This document shows positions 7,898 through 14,877 of a stretch of 19,388 bases of DNA, piece by piece. The notes under the pieces are model-generated. The model was not told the origin of the DNA and searched no databases. It saw only the letters and a list, made by a program, of their open reading frames with translations. Position 1 is the stretch's first letter; every line of letters starts with the position of its first letter. The translations under genes were made by a program, and so were the position numbers. The DNA lies in contig JAAZNX010000232.1 in assembly GCA_012798025.1 (NCBI GenBank), forward strand, positions 1-19,388. The letters are read 5' to 3'. This DNA is from Methanothrix sp. Its GTDB lineage: Archaea; Halobacteriota; Methanosarcinia; Methanotrichales; Methanotrichaceae.

Positions 7898-9345
7898 CTT
7901 TTATCAAGGGGCAAGAGAGATTCGTCCTGGGTATAACTTCTCCCTAACGACAATGCTATCTCTGCCTTCTCCAGTTCGCGCCCCAGGTAGCCGGCATGGT
8001 CCAGCCTGGAGACAAATCCTCCTTTGATCAGCGTGTTTAGGATGTCCTTGGCACTGGTGCCGGCTACAGTCACGCGACGGTTCCTGGCCAAGATCATTCC
8101 CCTGGCCAGGACGATCCTGAAGCTGCCAGCAGGATCGGGATCGTATCTATATTCTGAGCTTGCTAAAACAAACCTGTCTGGCAATGTCTCCTCGGGCTTT
8201 GGCCTCTTCTCTTTTAGGACCAGAAGGTCGAGCCCCAAATCCTTGGGAGCTGTCTTTCTATTCGATGCCAATAGCATCATCTCAGAGGCTCGCCGGAGCT
8301 CTCTTACGCTGCCTCGTGCCTTTGCACTGTACTCGGGCGTGAAGAGGATGCAAGCACCTACCTCCGCTCCAAGGGCGGCCAGAAGAGCATTAACACCTTG
8401 TGTATCTGCATCAAGCAGTTCCGTCACATTGCCTGCGCCAAAGAAGAGAGGAACTTCTGGATGAGCCTGCCGGAAGAGGATGTACCTATCTAGCGAAAAA
8501 ACAAGCCCTTGCAAAGGCGGATCAAGCACTGGATCGGCGATGACAGAGATCCCCATCTTCCGGGCGAGCTGCAAATTATCCGTCAGGCTGGCCTTTTCTG
8601 GCCCTGGAATGACCACTGCCGGCACCCCTGCGGCAGCTACAGCCTCTCCCACGGCCTCCAGGTTCTCTTTGTTCAGGCTCAAAATCAAGTCCGCTCCGCC
8701 ATCAAGGCCTGCTAGTATAAGATCAGGGCGCACAGTATCAATGCTTACGGGGAGTTTTGTGGTTTTTTTGGCGTTCCTCAGAGTCTCAGCCACTTGAGAG
8801 GGCTTAGCATCCAGGGGAAGGCCAAGGTCGATCATGTCGGCGCCCTGCTCTTCATAGTAGCGTATCTTCTCGGCTAATGCCTCGGCACTGATGTGCGTGC
8901 AATCAACGATCTCCGCCAGGACCTTCATTCTAGAGCCGCCACCGATCTTGACGCCTTTAATCGCGAGCGTAGCCTCAGCCTTCGCCTCAAGCATCGTTCC
9001 TCTGTCAAGGGCATCTTGACGCATCTTGTCCTCCAGGAGCACGCAGGCTGGAATTGTGCGGGACAGTTCAACATCTTCAATGTGGCGAAGCACGAATCCC
9101 AGGTCTGCCGCATGCTTCGGTCCCAGACGTATCTTTGCGCCAAGGGCCCGCTCTACCTCCTGAAAATCGGCTGTGATGGATCCTGGAATGAGTATGAGGT
9201 CGTAGCCGGCGGGAGCTGCGCATCGTAGCATCTGCGGTGTGATGAAGGCTGCTACGTCCAGATCCAGCACCAGCACATCTGCATCGTGAGCCGAGTCTTT
9301 TACCAGGTCCTGGGCAAGCCTTCCAGTGACGACGAGGACTTTCAT
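7894..9345 (-). CDS. Archaeal dihydropteroate-synthase-like protein (MJ0107-type)
   Basis: This 483-residue protein belongs to the archaeal DHPS-related family thought to act in tetrahydromethanopterin biosynthesis; its exact reaction is not certain. Residues 1 to about 130 are the family-specific N-terminal domain (MKVLVVTGRLAQDLVKD, then LILIPGSITADF). The central TIM-barrel follows, with pterin-binding-type signatures: DCTHISAEALAEKI, GADMIDLGLPLDAKPSQ, PVSIDTVRPDLI, then ADLILSLNKEN and ISVIADPVLDPP. A C-terminal region of about 130 residues is again typical of the archaeal form. It starts at ATG 9345 with no evident ribosome binding site. The 39 bp upstream hold a hairpin and a T5 run. 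Confidence 0.82.
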   Translation of the reverse strand: MKVLVVTGRLAQDLVKDSAHDADVLVLDLDVAAFITPQMLRCAAPAGYDLILIPGSITADFQEVERALGAKIRLGPKHAADLGFVLRHIEDVELSRTIPACVLLEDKMRQDALDRGTMLEAKAEATLAIKGVKIGGGSRMKVLAEIVDCTHISAEALAEKIRYYEEQGADMIDLGLPLDAKPSQVAETLRNAKKTTKLPVSIDTVRPDLILAGLDGGADLILSLNKENLEAVGEAVAAAGVPAVVIPGPEKASLTDNLQLARKMGISVIADPVLDPPLQGLVFSLDRYILFRQAHPEVPLFFGAGNVTELLDADTQGVNALLAALGAEVGACILFTPEYSAKARGSVRELRRASEMMLLASNRKTAPKDLGLDLLVLKEKRPKPEETLPDRFVLASSEYRYDPDPAGSFRIVLARGMILARNRRVTVAGTSAKDILNTLIKGGFVSRLDHAGYLGRELEKAEIALSLGRSYTQDESLLPLDKS

Positions 9346-9356
9346 ATTTGTGTCAC

Positions 9357-9389
9357 AAAAATTAGCTGGATGAGGTAAGGTTCCTCATC
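9357..9389 (-). terminator. Hairpin plus T5 between DUF473-like and DHPS-like genes
   Basis: GATGAGG (9369-9375) and CCTCATC (9383-9389) are perfect 7-bp arms around a 7-nt loop. On the minus strand the hairpin contains the TGA stop of the DUF473-like gene and is followed within a few bases by CTAATTTTTG. It resembles a terminator or attenuator placed just before the DHPS-like gene. Confidence 0.35.
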
Positions 9390-9774
9390 TGGCGTCGCAA
9401 TATCTCACTTCATCCACATCCAGGGTGAGGGGAGTTCCAGGCCCAAAAGATGCTATCCTTCTGACTCGGCCCACTCCCACCAGTTGTAACTGCGCTCTTG
9501 CGGCCTGAGCTTCGCTCTCCTCATAATAATCCTGGCCTGATTGAATCGTCCTGTGGGTTATCGTCTGAAGGGCTTTGATTCCTGCAATCAGGCCGGTCGT
9601 TCCCTGAACTATGTCAGTGGTACTCGATTCAGTGAGGAATATTCGATCACCTGGCTCTGAATTGAGAAGCGTGAAGAAGTTGTTAGGACTCCTGATCTCC
9701 ACTGTTCTTACCCTGGCAGTGAGAAGTTCTCTCATAACATGTCTGGCCATTCCAGTTAGTGCTGCGTAAATCAT
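9385..9774 (-). CDS. DUF473-like conserved methanogen protein
   Basis: This 129-residue protein of unknown function resembles the DUF473 family of methanogens from memory: IYAALTGMARHVMRELL, then TVEIRSPNNFFTLLNSEPGDRIFLTESST, DIVQGTTGLIAGIKALQ, and a final stretch QLVGVGRVRRIASFGPG. It has no signal peptide or transmembrane segment and looks like a small beta-rich cytoplasmic protein. The start is ATG 9774, with GGTGAT 5 nt upstream overlapping the stop of the proteasome-chaperone gene, so the two are tightly coupled. No catalytic motif is evident. Confidence 0.75.
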   Translation of the reverse strand: MIYAALTGMARHVMRELLTARVRTVEIRSPNNFFTLLNSEPGDRIFLTESSTTDIVQGTTGLIAGIKALQTITHRTIQSGQDYYEESEAQAARAQLQLVGVGRVRRIASFGPGTPLTLDVDEVRYCDAR

Positions 9775-9780
9775 GAGGCA

Positions 9781-10521
9781 TCACCCGTACATAGGGAACT
9801 CTTTGGCAATCTTTGGCTGCTCTTCGGGCTGAGCTGCTTTCATCTGTTGAGCGAGCTGGGCCATTTGCACCTCGATCTGTTGTGCCTGCTCTGCCAGCTT
9901 GGCAGTGCTGACGCCAAGGCCATAAATCCTGTTCAGAGTCTCGATCGCTGCTATCGCTGCTCTGGGATCTGGTTCTGCAGAAGCAGTCTCTCCCAAAAGA
10001 CAAATGGCAGGCAAATTCCGAATACGACACTCGTTCATGATGCTACCGGTGATGCCTGTTATCGTCCCCAGCTCAAAGATCTCTGCCATGTCCTTGATCT
10101 TGCCCAGCAGCTCCTTCTTGCTGACAGCTCCAAAGACCCTGTGCTCATCGCTCATTACAGTTATCCCTGCCAGACAGACCATCTCTTTGGCATTGATAGA
10201 CTCTGCCCAGGAGACGATCTCCTTTCCGATGTCGTAAGAAGCCAGTGGATGCACTGGAACATCGGCTGTGAGGATCAAGATCCCCAAATTCGCGTCTTCA
10301 TAGATGCGAACGGGCATGTTCACTACACCCCCCAAAAGAACGGCCAGCGGTGGGAAATACTTGGAGCTCATGGCCCCAAGATACGTCATTTTAAGCTCGT
10401 TGACTATGTACTGGCTGGCGATGTTGCCTACCAGGCCAATTCCAGGGAAACCCTCTATCAAAATTGGGTTTTTGATGGATGGCTCCCTCTCAAGGATGAC
10501 CTGAACGATATCCTTGTTCAT
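9781..10521 (-). CDS. PAC2-family proteasome assembly chaperone with C-terminal HbYX-like tail
   Basis: PAC2-family proteins (archaeal PbaA/PbaB) help assemble the 20S proteasome alpha-ring. The 246-residue protein shows the family core: PILIEGFPGIGLVGNIASQYI (about 18-38), YFPPLAVLLGGVV, LTADVPVHPLASYDIGKEIV, MVCLAGITVM, GTITGITGSIMNE and PAICLLGETASAEPDPRAAIAAIE. A Gln/Ala-rich coiled-coil-like segment (about 208-235) precedes the last residues, PMYG. The terminal Met-Tyr-Gly fits hydrophobic-Tyr-any (HbYX), the tail by which PbaB and proteasome activators dock on the alpha-ring. The ATG is preceded by an A+T-rich run with no ribosome binding site; a CTTATC about 28 nt upstream could give a leaderless mRNA. 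DUF473-like follows after 6 nt. Confidence 0.88.
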   Translation of the reverse strand: MNKDIVQVILEREPSIKNPILIEGFPGIGLVGNIASQYIVNELKMTYLGAMSSKYFPPLAVLLGGVVNMPVRIYEDANLGILILTADVPVHPLASYDIGKEIVSWAESINAKEMVCLAGITVMSDEHRVFGAVSKKELLGKIKDMAEIFELGTITGITGSIMNECRIRNLPAICLLGETASAEPDPRAAIAAIETLNRIYGLGVSTAKLAEQAQQIEVQMAQLAQQMKAAQPEEQPKIAKEFPMYG

Positions 10522-10578
10522 GTATAAATTTTAGGCGTTGATCTGAGATAAGAGCATCGCTTTGATTGCCAAGTTGCT

Positions 10579-11739
10579 CTAGCCGCATCGCTCCATCTCT
10601 GCGAGGTAAGGCCTGTTTTCCTTGAGACACCATTGCATCTGCGATAGCAGCGGCTCGACCCTTCCGTCCGTCTCCTTAAGCTTTTGCACGAATACCTCAG
10701 CCAAGCTGCCCTGCTCGATCCTTTTTGCCACAAGAGGCAGATAGCGCCGCTCCTCTAAGGTAGCGCTCTTCTCTGCCTGGCAGAGAAGCTTCTCCAGCTC
10801 GGGCCTCATGCCCGAGACACCTCGTCTCATGGCCTCTTCGAGCAGTGAGTGCAGACAATCTTCGTCCTCCTCCAGCTCCAGATCGCATCTGAGCAATGCC
10901 AGCAGAAAGGCTGAAATGGCCATATCCGAGTGCAAGCACTCTTGCTCATCTATAGCCTTCACTTCAAGGCACTTCCTTGTGAAGCGCACGATTACTCCTC
11001 TTGAGTTCACCCACTCCCTGCAAAGGATCTCCGCATTGCTGCGTTTCAGCTCAGAATATATCCGGCGGTTGATCTGCACATAATCCTCCACGCTCTCGAG
11101 CTTCTCTGGCAACACATTGTGGCATATCTCTGGAATTTGGCGCTGGTTCTCCCTGTAGTATACCAGCCGGTTGTCCATGTACGAAGTGAGCTTACCCTCT
11201 ACCATCGGCGAGGAGGCGGATACTGCCACAATGTATGGCATCAGGGCACGAATCTTGTTGAAGATTGAGACGATGTTCTCTTTTCTCCCGTAAGGTATGT
11301 TGACTTGCAAGGCCTGAATGTTCAGCCAGCCGTGCTGATGGATGTCGAACAGCCGATCGTAGGCCTGGTAGTACTCCTGCTCGTCATGGTCCCAGTAGGT
11401 CGTCTGCTCCAGCTTCAAAAGGGGATGCATGCCTAGCCCCAGAAAGCTGTACTCGTAGTTGGTAGCCTTCAGAAGCTCGCAAAGTCCCTCGTAAAGATTG
11501 CTTTCCAGATAGTTCAACGATCCAGGCCTCGCAGGGATCAGCTCTAGTACGTGCTTTTGCAGCTCCTTGGAGACCTTGATGCCTCCGAAGGCCACCTCAT
11601 GCATCACTGAGCGGTTCAGCTGCTGGATGATCCTGTCTGAGATGGGCAGAGGCTGAAAATTCTTGTCGTTTATGGAGAATTCATGCTCCGTGCCCAACTG
11701 CGATGAGGTTGCTAATGCCTTTTGCATTGTTCTGGACAT
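10579..11739 (-). CDS. GCS2-family (glutamate-cysteine-ligase-like) amidoligase
   Basis: GCS2 enzymes form an amide bond to the gamma-carboxylate of glutamate using ATP, as in gamma-glutamylcysteine synthesis. The 386-residue protein has the N-terminal metal/glutamate motif LGTEHEF (15-21, with Glu18 and Glu20), the central IQALQVNIPYG (141-151), VSASSPMVEGKLTSYMDNR (173-191) and the C-terminal RGVIVRFTRKCLEVKAIDEQ strand pair (247-266), where family members carry the R...EvR.D motif. About 100 further residues are helical. ATG 11739 lies inside the preceding gene (28-nt overlap); an internal ATG at 11727 is possible. It is the last gene of a four-gene run with RLAN, ATP-grasp and YkgJ-like genes. 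The substrate is unknown, and cysteine should not be assumed. Confidence 0.8.
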   Translation of the reverse strand: MSRTMQKALATSSQLGTEHEFSINDKNFQPLPISDRIIQQLNRSVMHEVAFGGIKVSKELQKHVLELIPARPGSLNYLESNLYEGLCELLKATNYEYSFLGLGMHPLLKLEQTTYWDHDEQEYYQAYDRLFDIHQHGWLNIQALQVNIPYGRKENIVSIFNKIRALMPYIVAVSASSPMVEGKLTSYMDNRLVYYRENQRQIPEICHNVLPEKLESVEDYVQINRRIYSELKRSNAEILCREWVNSRGVIVRFTRKCLEVKAIDEQECLHSDMAISAFLLALLRCDLELEEDEDCLHSLLEEAMRRGVSGMRPELEKLLCQAEKSATLEERRYLPLVAKRIEQGSLAEVFVQKLKETDGRVEPLLSQMQWCLKENRPYLAEMERCG

Positions 11740-12236
11740 GGCTTCCAGTCCTCAAGGCTGATCTCTGCCACAAGATCCGTCTCAGGCTCCTCGATTTTCA
11801 AGATCTCCTCCAGCTCGGAGGTGGGCAACGCCCTCACCAGGTCGATGATCTTCTCTGTGGATACCTCAAACAGCCCGTCGTAAGCCTTCCTGTCGGCCTT
11901 CAAAATTCTTACCATGGGACAGATGCTCTCTTTCTTCAGGAAGATTCGCAAGGTCGAGCCGAGCATATCAAAGGTGAACGGCCCGGCCACACAGGTCTCA
12001 GGCTTTATCGAGTGAACAGCACATCTGCCGTCCTGAAAGAGCATGCAAAAGCCGTCAGGCCTGAGCTTCAGCCTCTTGTATCCTGCAAACTCAATTGCGT
12101 CAGGACTGACGCCATTGGCGACAAGTATGTCTATACGCTTCTGGCTCAGGGGTGGCCGTGCCTCAAAACAGCAGCCTCCGGCCAAATGACACTCTCCACA
12201 GGCCTTGCTCAAGGCTTCGCAAAGTGAGTCGTCCAT
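11712..12236 (-). CDS. YkgJ-like Cys-rich zinc/iron-binding protein
   Basis: This 174-residue cytoplasmic protein is of the YkgJ (CxxCxxxxxCC-type) family, which is predicted to bind Zn or an Fe-S centre. Cysteines lie at 6, 13, 16, 22 and 23 (AGGCCFEARPPLSQ), then Cys64 (DGFCMLFQDGRCAVHSIKPE), Cys72 and Cys82 (ETCVAGPF), the classic YkgJ layout. Cys106 and two near-terminal Cys (167, 171) are extra. It starts at ATG 12236 with GGAGATGAT upstream, and its 3' end overlaps the GCS2 gene by 28 nt. Related proteins are sometimes linked to methylation or metal-dependent modification, but the role here is unknown. The position between two amide-ligase genes suggests a cofactor or maturation job in that pathway. 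Confidence 0.82.
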   Translation of the reverse strand: MDDSLCEALSKACGECHLAGGCCFEARPPLSQKRIDILVANGVSPDAIEFAGYKRLKLRPDGFCMLFQDGRCAVHSIKPETCVAGPFTFDMLGSTLRIFLKKESICPMVRILKADRKAYDGLFEVSTEKIIDLVRALPTSELEEILKIEEPETDLVAEISLEDWKPCPEQCKRH

Positions 12237-12271
12237 TTAAATCATCTCCAAAAAAATATGAAAACTACGGC

Positions 12272-13300
12272 CTACCGCCCAGAGAAGTCTATCTTGTACG
12301 AATAGACATCGCTATCTAGCAGGGCATCTGCATGGACAAAAGCCCTGACAGCTCCCAGACCAAAGTCGCCTTCGAAGCCTTGCGGACCGTAAACCTGGTC
12401 GGAAAGATAGTCTGCATGGCTGGCGATGTCCGCCGTCGTGAGGTACGAGATGATCTTGTGAAACATGTCTGGATAGTGTGCATCCTCGCCACCTTCTAGA
12501 GATGGATTGTCATTGACCTCGATGACATAGAGCTTTCCGTTGCTTTCCTTGATGTCCACTCCGTACAAACCTTTGCCTATTGCATTGCCTGCAGCCTTTC
12601 CCATATCTATGACCTTGGAAGGGACCTGATCGGCAGGAACGCTCTCCACATCACAGTAGACGATGTGGCCGTTGACAGACGCTTGAATCTTGAAAGTCTC
12701 TGAAGGGATGATGTACCTGCAAGCGTATAGCAAGTCACCATCTAGGACGCCTACCCTCCAGTCAAACCTGCTCTCGATGTACTCCTGCAGCACGATCCAG
12801 TCCGAGAGCTTAAAGAACCTCTTGGATACCTTCAGAAGCTCGGTTGCTGTTGAGACCTTCTCTACCCGCACCGAGAAGGATGTGGATGGCTCTTTTAGCA
12901 CCAGAGGCGTCCCCATCTCCTCGAAGAGCTCCTCTGCCATATGAAGATCCAGCTCTTTCTTCTTCAAGAACCTGGTTCTTGGCATGGAGACCTTCTTCTT
13001 CATGAGATGCATGTACATGTTAATTTTGTCTGCGCATATTTTGATGGAACTGGGATCGTCTATCACAGGTACGCCGTACATTTGAGCCATTCTGGCAGCC
13101 ACATAGGTCGTGTTCATCGGGTCGGTGTTGGCACGAATGAACAGGGCATCAAGCTTTGGTATTTTCTTGATATCCACTGGAAAGATGAATTCTGCCGTAT
13201 GACCCATGCTCTCAGCTACGTCCCGGCATTTGACCAGGGCTTGGAGCTGTTCGGAGCTGCTTAACGTCTGTCTGTTGACAAAGATGCCTAGCTTACTCAA
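12272..13300 (-). CDS. RimK-type ATP-grasp amide ligase (RLAN-partner type)
   Basis: ATP-grasp ligases activate a carboxylate as an acyl phosphate and join it to an amine. The 342-residue protein contains IDDPSSIKICADKINMY (80-96), the ATP-binding TPLVLKEPSTSFSVRVEKV (131-149, Lys136), VLQEYIESRFDWRVGVLDG (170-188), GLYGVDIKE (244-252, Asp249) and the metal site YVIEVNDNPSLEGG (258-271, Glu261, Asn263). The DWRVGVLDG...LYACRYI block is typical of ATP-grasp proteins that normally carry an N-terminal RLAN domain. That domain is encoded here by the preceding gene. The start is TTG 13300: a frame stop lies three codons upstream, no ATG occurs near, and GGGTGA sits 6 nt before it. The genes overlap by 8 nt. 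Confidence 0.87.
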   Translation of the reverse strand: MSKLGIFVNRQTLSSSEQLQALVKCRDVAESMGHTAEFIFPVDIKKIPKLDALFIRANTDPMNTTYVAARMAQMYGVPVIDDPSSIKICADKINMYMHLMKKKVSMPRTRFLKKKELDLHMAEELFEEMGTPLVLKEPSTSFSVRVEKVSTATELLKVSKRFFKLSDWIVLQEYIESRFDWRVGVLDGDLLYACRYIIPSETFKIQASVNGHIVYCDVESVPADQVPSKVIDMGKAAGNAIGKGLYGVDIKESNGKLYVIEVNDNPSLEGGEDAHYPDMFHKIISYLTTADIASHADYLSDQVYGPQGFEGDFGLGAVRAFVHADALLDSDVYSYKIDFSGR

Positions 13301-13946
13301 AGCGTTTCACCCTCTTGTCCAGAAGGTCTTGCAACAATTCAGTTTCTTCCTTCGATAGATGCGAATACTTCACTGGCGCCAGTGAGGAGAGGCGACAGCC
13401 CGATTCGTCCTTGACGAGAACTATCTCAACCAGCGGAACCCCAAAGACCTCGTAGATCGGCTCAGCCAGTGTGGAGACCTTCTCACAGCAGTTTATGGTC
13501 TTGCCGAAGATGGATGTGCACTCGGCGACTGATGCTGTATCGTCGATCTTTTGATAGCAGAAGGGGTACCTTCCCCTGTTTGTAACATGCTTGATGACGG
13601 TCTTCGCAGTCTCCGGATCATTCACGAGGAAATGATCCGATGGAGTCGAGAAGTAGTTCAGTCCGTAGACTATGGCCGGAAGAGAGACGTACTGATAGGA
13701 GATCGTCCAGTCGCAGATGGGTATGCCTGCAAGCTTCGCCTTCTCCAGGCAGATGGGAACGATGTAAGCATCGAGCACATCACTGCTACTGGGTATCGTC
13801 TTTACGCCTTCGTTCTCGTTCTTGACGATTGTGTAGTAAGGCTCTGTCTTGTAAAAATAACTCTCATTGACAATATATTGAGAGCCATCTTCCTTCAAGG
13901 TGTACATGATATCCTTTTTAGGAATATGATCCCTTCGTTTGTTCAT
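13293..13946 (-). CDS. Free-standing RLAN domain (RimK-like ATP-grasp N-terminal domain)
   Basis: This 217-residue protein matches, from memory, the RLAN domain that usually forms the N-terminal third of RLAN-ATP-grasp ligases. The matching blocks are SYQYVSLPAIVYGL (83-96, family pattern S-Y-x-Y-x-S...), an FGKT turn at 147-150, the strand IYEVFGVPLVEIVL (164-177, pattern lFe.FP.PLLeV) and LAPVKYSHLSKEETELLQ (189-206). The first 60 residues, with YTLKEDGSQYIVNES, are not recognised. The ATG at 13946 is preceded by GGTGATGATC at ideal spacing. It is the first gene of the four-gene run and overlaps the ATP-grasp gene by 8 nt. RLAN has no known catalytic residue and may hold the substrate. Confidence 0.7.
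   Translation of the reverse strand: MNKRRDHIPKKDIMYTLKEDGSQYIVNESYFYKTEPYYTIVKNENEGVKTIPSSSDVLDAYIVPICLEKAKLAGIPICDWTISYQYVSLPAIVYGLNYFSTPSDHFLVNDPETAKTVIKHVTNRGRYPFCYQKIDDTASVAECTSIFGKTINCCEKVSTLAEPIYEVFGVPLVEIVLVKDESGCRLSSLAPVKYSHLSKEETELLQDLLDKRVKRFE
13307..13313 (-). promoter_or_regulatory. Ribosome binding site supporting the TTG start of the ATP-grasp gene
   Basis: On the minus strand AGGGTGA lies inside the last codons of the RLAN gene, 6 nt before TTG 13300. It supports translation of the ATP-grasp protein as its own chain rather than by frameshift from RLAN. Confidence 0.55.
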
Positions 13947-13972
13947 TTAGATCATCACCGCTGGACCTGCAC

Positions 13973-13982
13973 GTTTTAAAAT
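13973..13982 (-). promoter_or_regulatory. TATA-like element for the RLAN operon
   Basis: TATTTTAAAA on the minus strand is centred about 31 nt upstream of the RLAN ATG. That would put the transcript start almost at the ATG and inside the good ribosome binding site, so the true promoter may lie slightly further upstream. Confidence 0.3.
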
Positions 13983-14019
13983 AGAAATAGCGAGACCGAT
14001 GCAGCCTTCTTCAGGTCCA

Positions 14020-14213
14020 CTCAGAGGCGATTTCAAGAAATTTTCTGTATACTGTACCCTACGGTGTTTGCTGAGACTACCATGCGTCTCAGGATCGGAT
14101 GCCATTTCATTCTCAGAAATTTGGATCTCCTCAGGGGCTTAATTCTCAGTTTGTAGTATTTATCTTTGTCGACAGGGGCAGATCGTACGACAAGTAAAAT
14201 GCCTGATTCTCAG
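14020..14213. repeat. Cluster of CTCAG repeats and inverted repeats in the divergent control region
   Basis: The 369 bp between the RLAN operon and the HTH-cupin gene contain no gene. CTCAG occurs at 14020, 14088, 14112, 14130, 14145 and 14209. Three of these extend to ATTCTCAG (14109-14116, 14142-14149, 14206-14213), spaced 33 and 64 bp, about 3 and 6 helical turns. A perfect inverted repeat, CTGAGAC (14071-14077) with GTCTCAG (14086-14092), lies in the same set. Further dyads are ATTTC/GAAAT (14030-14041) and TTGTCG/CGACAA (14166-14193). The layout fits operators for the adjacent HTH regulator. Confidence 0.5.
14157..14164 (+). promoter_or_regulatory. TATA-like element for the HTH-cupin/ACS/OFOR operon
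   Basis: TATTTATC is the best archaeal TATA-like sequence on this strand, lying among the CTCAG repeats. It would give a leader of about 130 nt. CAAATATG near 14225-14232 is an alternative with a leader of about 60 nt. Confidence 0.3.
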
Positions 14214-14315
14214 AGATAGATTCAAATATGCTTATGAGGCAGTCACAATCCTGCATACCTATGGCCAAGGTCGAACTAAAAAGGCCACAAGTTGGGGATA
14301 TGCCGAGGAATAAGC

Positions 14316-14864
14316 ATGAAGGAGAGGCTTGATGAGATCGGTTCACGTCTTCGTGAGCTGAGGGAGCTGAATCGCGTATCGCCTGAGGAGATGGCACAGC
14401 ACCTCAAAATACCAGTGGGGACATACAACTGCTATGAGGAGGGAACGCTGGACATCCCCGCAAGCGTCCTCATTGGCATCGCGCGAAAGCTCAATGTAGA
14501 CACTGGCTTGCTGCTTACAGGCGAAGAGTCCAAGATGAGCATTTTCACGGTTACCAGGAAGGGTGAGGCCGTTGAGGTGGAGCATAGAAAGGAGTACCAC
14601 TCCCAGAGCCTGGCCAGAAAATTCGCCCATAAAAAAGCAGAGCCATTCATAGTCACAATAGATCCCAAGAAGGATATACCAAGATACTATGCCCATCCAG
14701 GCCAGGAGTTCGAATATGTGCTGGAAGGAACTCTAAAGATAACTATCCATGACAATGAGATCATTCTGAACGAAGGCGACTCAATTTTCTTCGATTCATC
14801 ATACAAACACATCATGGAAGCCCTGAATAATAAACCAGTAAAGCTGTTAGCCGTGGTCATGTAG
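14316..14864 (+). CDS. XRE-family HTH regulator with C-terminal cupin sensor domain
   Basis: This 182-residue protein pairs an N-terminal lambda-repressor-like helix-turn-helix (about residues 5-65: [20 protein letters not shown], then [15 protein letters not shown]) with a C-terminal cupin barrel (about 110-182). The cupin motifs are visible: [15 protein letters not shown] (His127, Glu131, Gly138) and [17 protein letters not shown] (Gly154, His165). Proteins of this design sense small molecules and act as local regulators. ATG 14316 is preferred, with GAGG 8 nt upstream, over an in-frame TTG at 14292. The stop is 13 nt before the acyl-CoA synthetase gene, so the regulator probably heads that operon and controls it, perhaps together with the divergent RLAN operon. 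The ligand is unknown. Confidence 0.88.
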   Translation: MKERLDEIGSRLRELRELNRVSPEEMAQHLKIPVGTYNCYEEGTLDIPASVLIGIARKLNVDTGLLLTGEESKMSIFTVTRKGEAVEVEHRKEYHSQSLARKFAHKKAEPFIVTIDPKKDIPRYYAHPGQEFEYVLEGTLKITIHDNEIILNEGDSIFFDSSYKHIMEALNNKPVKLLAVVM

Positions 14865-14877
14865 TGAGGATCTATCA

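Noticed and set aside
9847..10527. Long plus-strand open frame (226 codons) opposite the PAC2 chaperone
   Set aside because: It is antisense to a well-recognised gene, has no family features, and the real gene has motifs along its whole length.
11703..12227. 174-codon plus-strand frame opposite the YkgJ-like gene
   Set aside because: The reverse strand carries the conserved Cys pattern and a good ribosome binding site; this frame is a composition artefact.
12272..13300. The ATP-grasp protein as MptN or CofF (sarcinapterin or F420 glutamate ligase), given a pterin gene nearby
   Set aside because: Those enzymes are shorter and lack the DWRVGVLDG/LYACRYI block typical of RLAN-linked ligases; the pterin gene is separated by three other genes and a likely transcript break.
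13947..14315. A tRNA or other structured RNA gene in the 369-bp gap
   Set aside because: No cloverleaf, anticodon arm or CCA-type end is visible; the short dyads look like protein-binding sites.
14146..14397. 83-codon minus-strand frame in the divergent control region
   Set aside because: It overlaps the HTH-cupin gene antisense, has no ribosome binding site and no recognisable sequence, and the region is better explained as regulatory.
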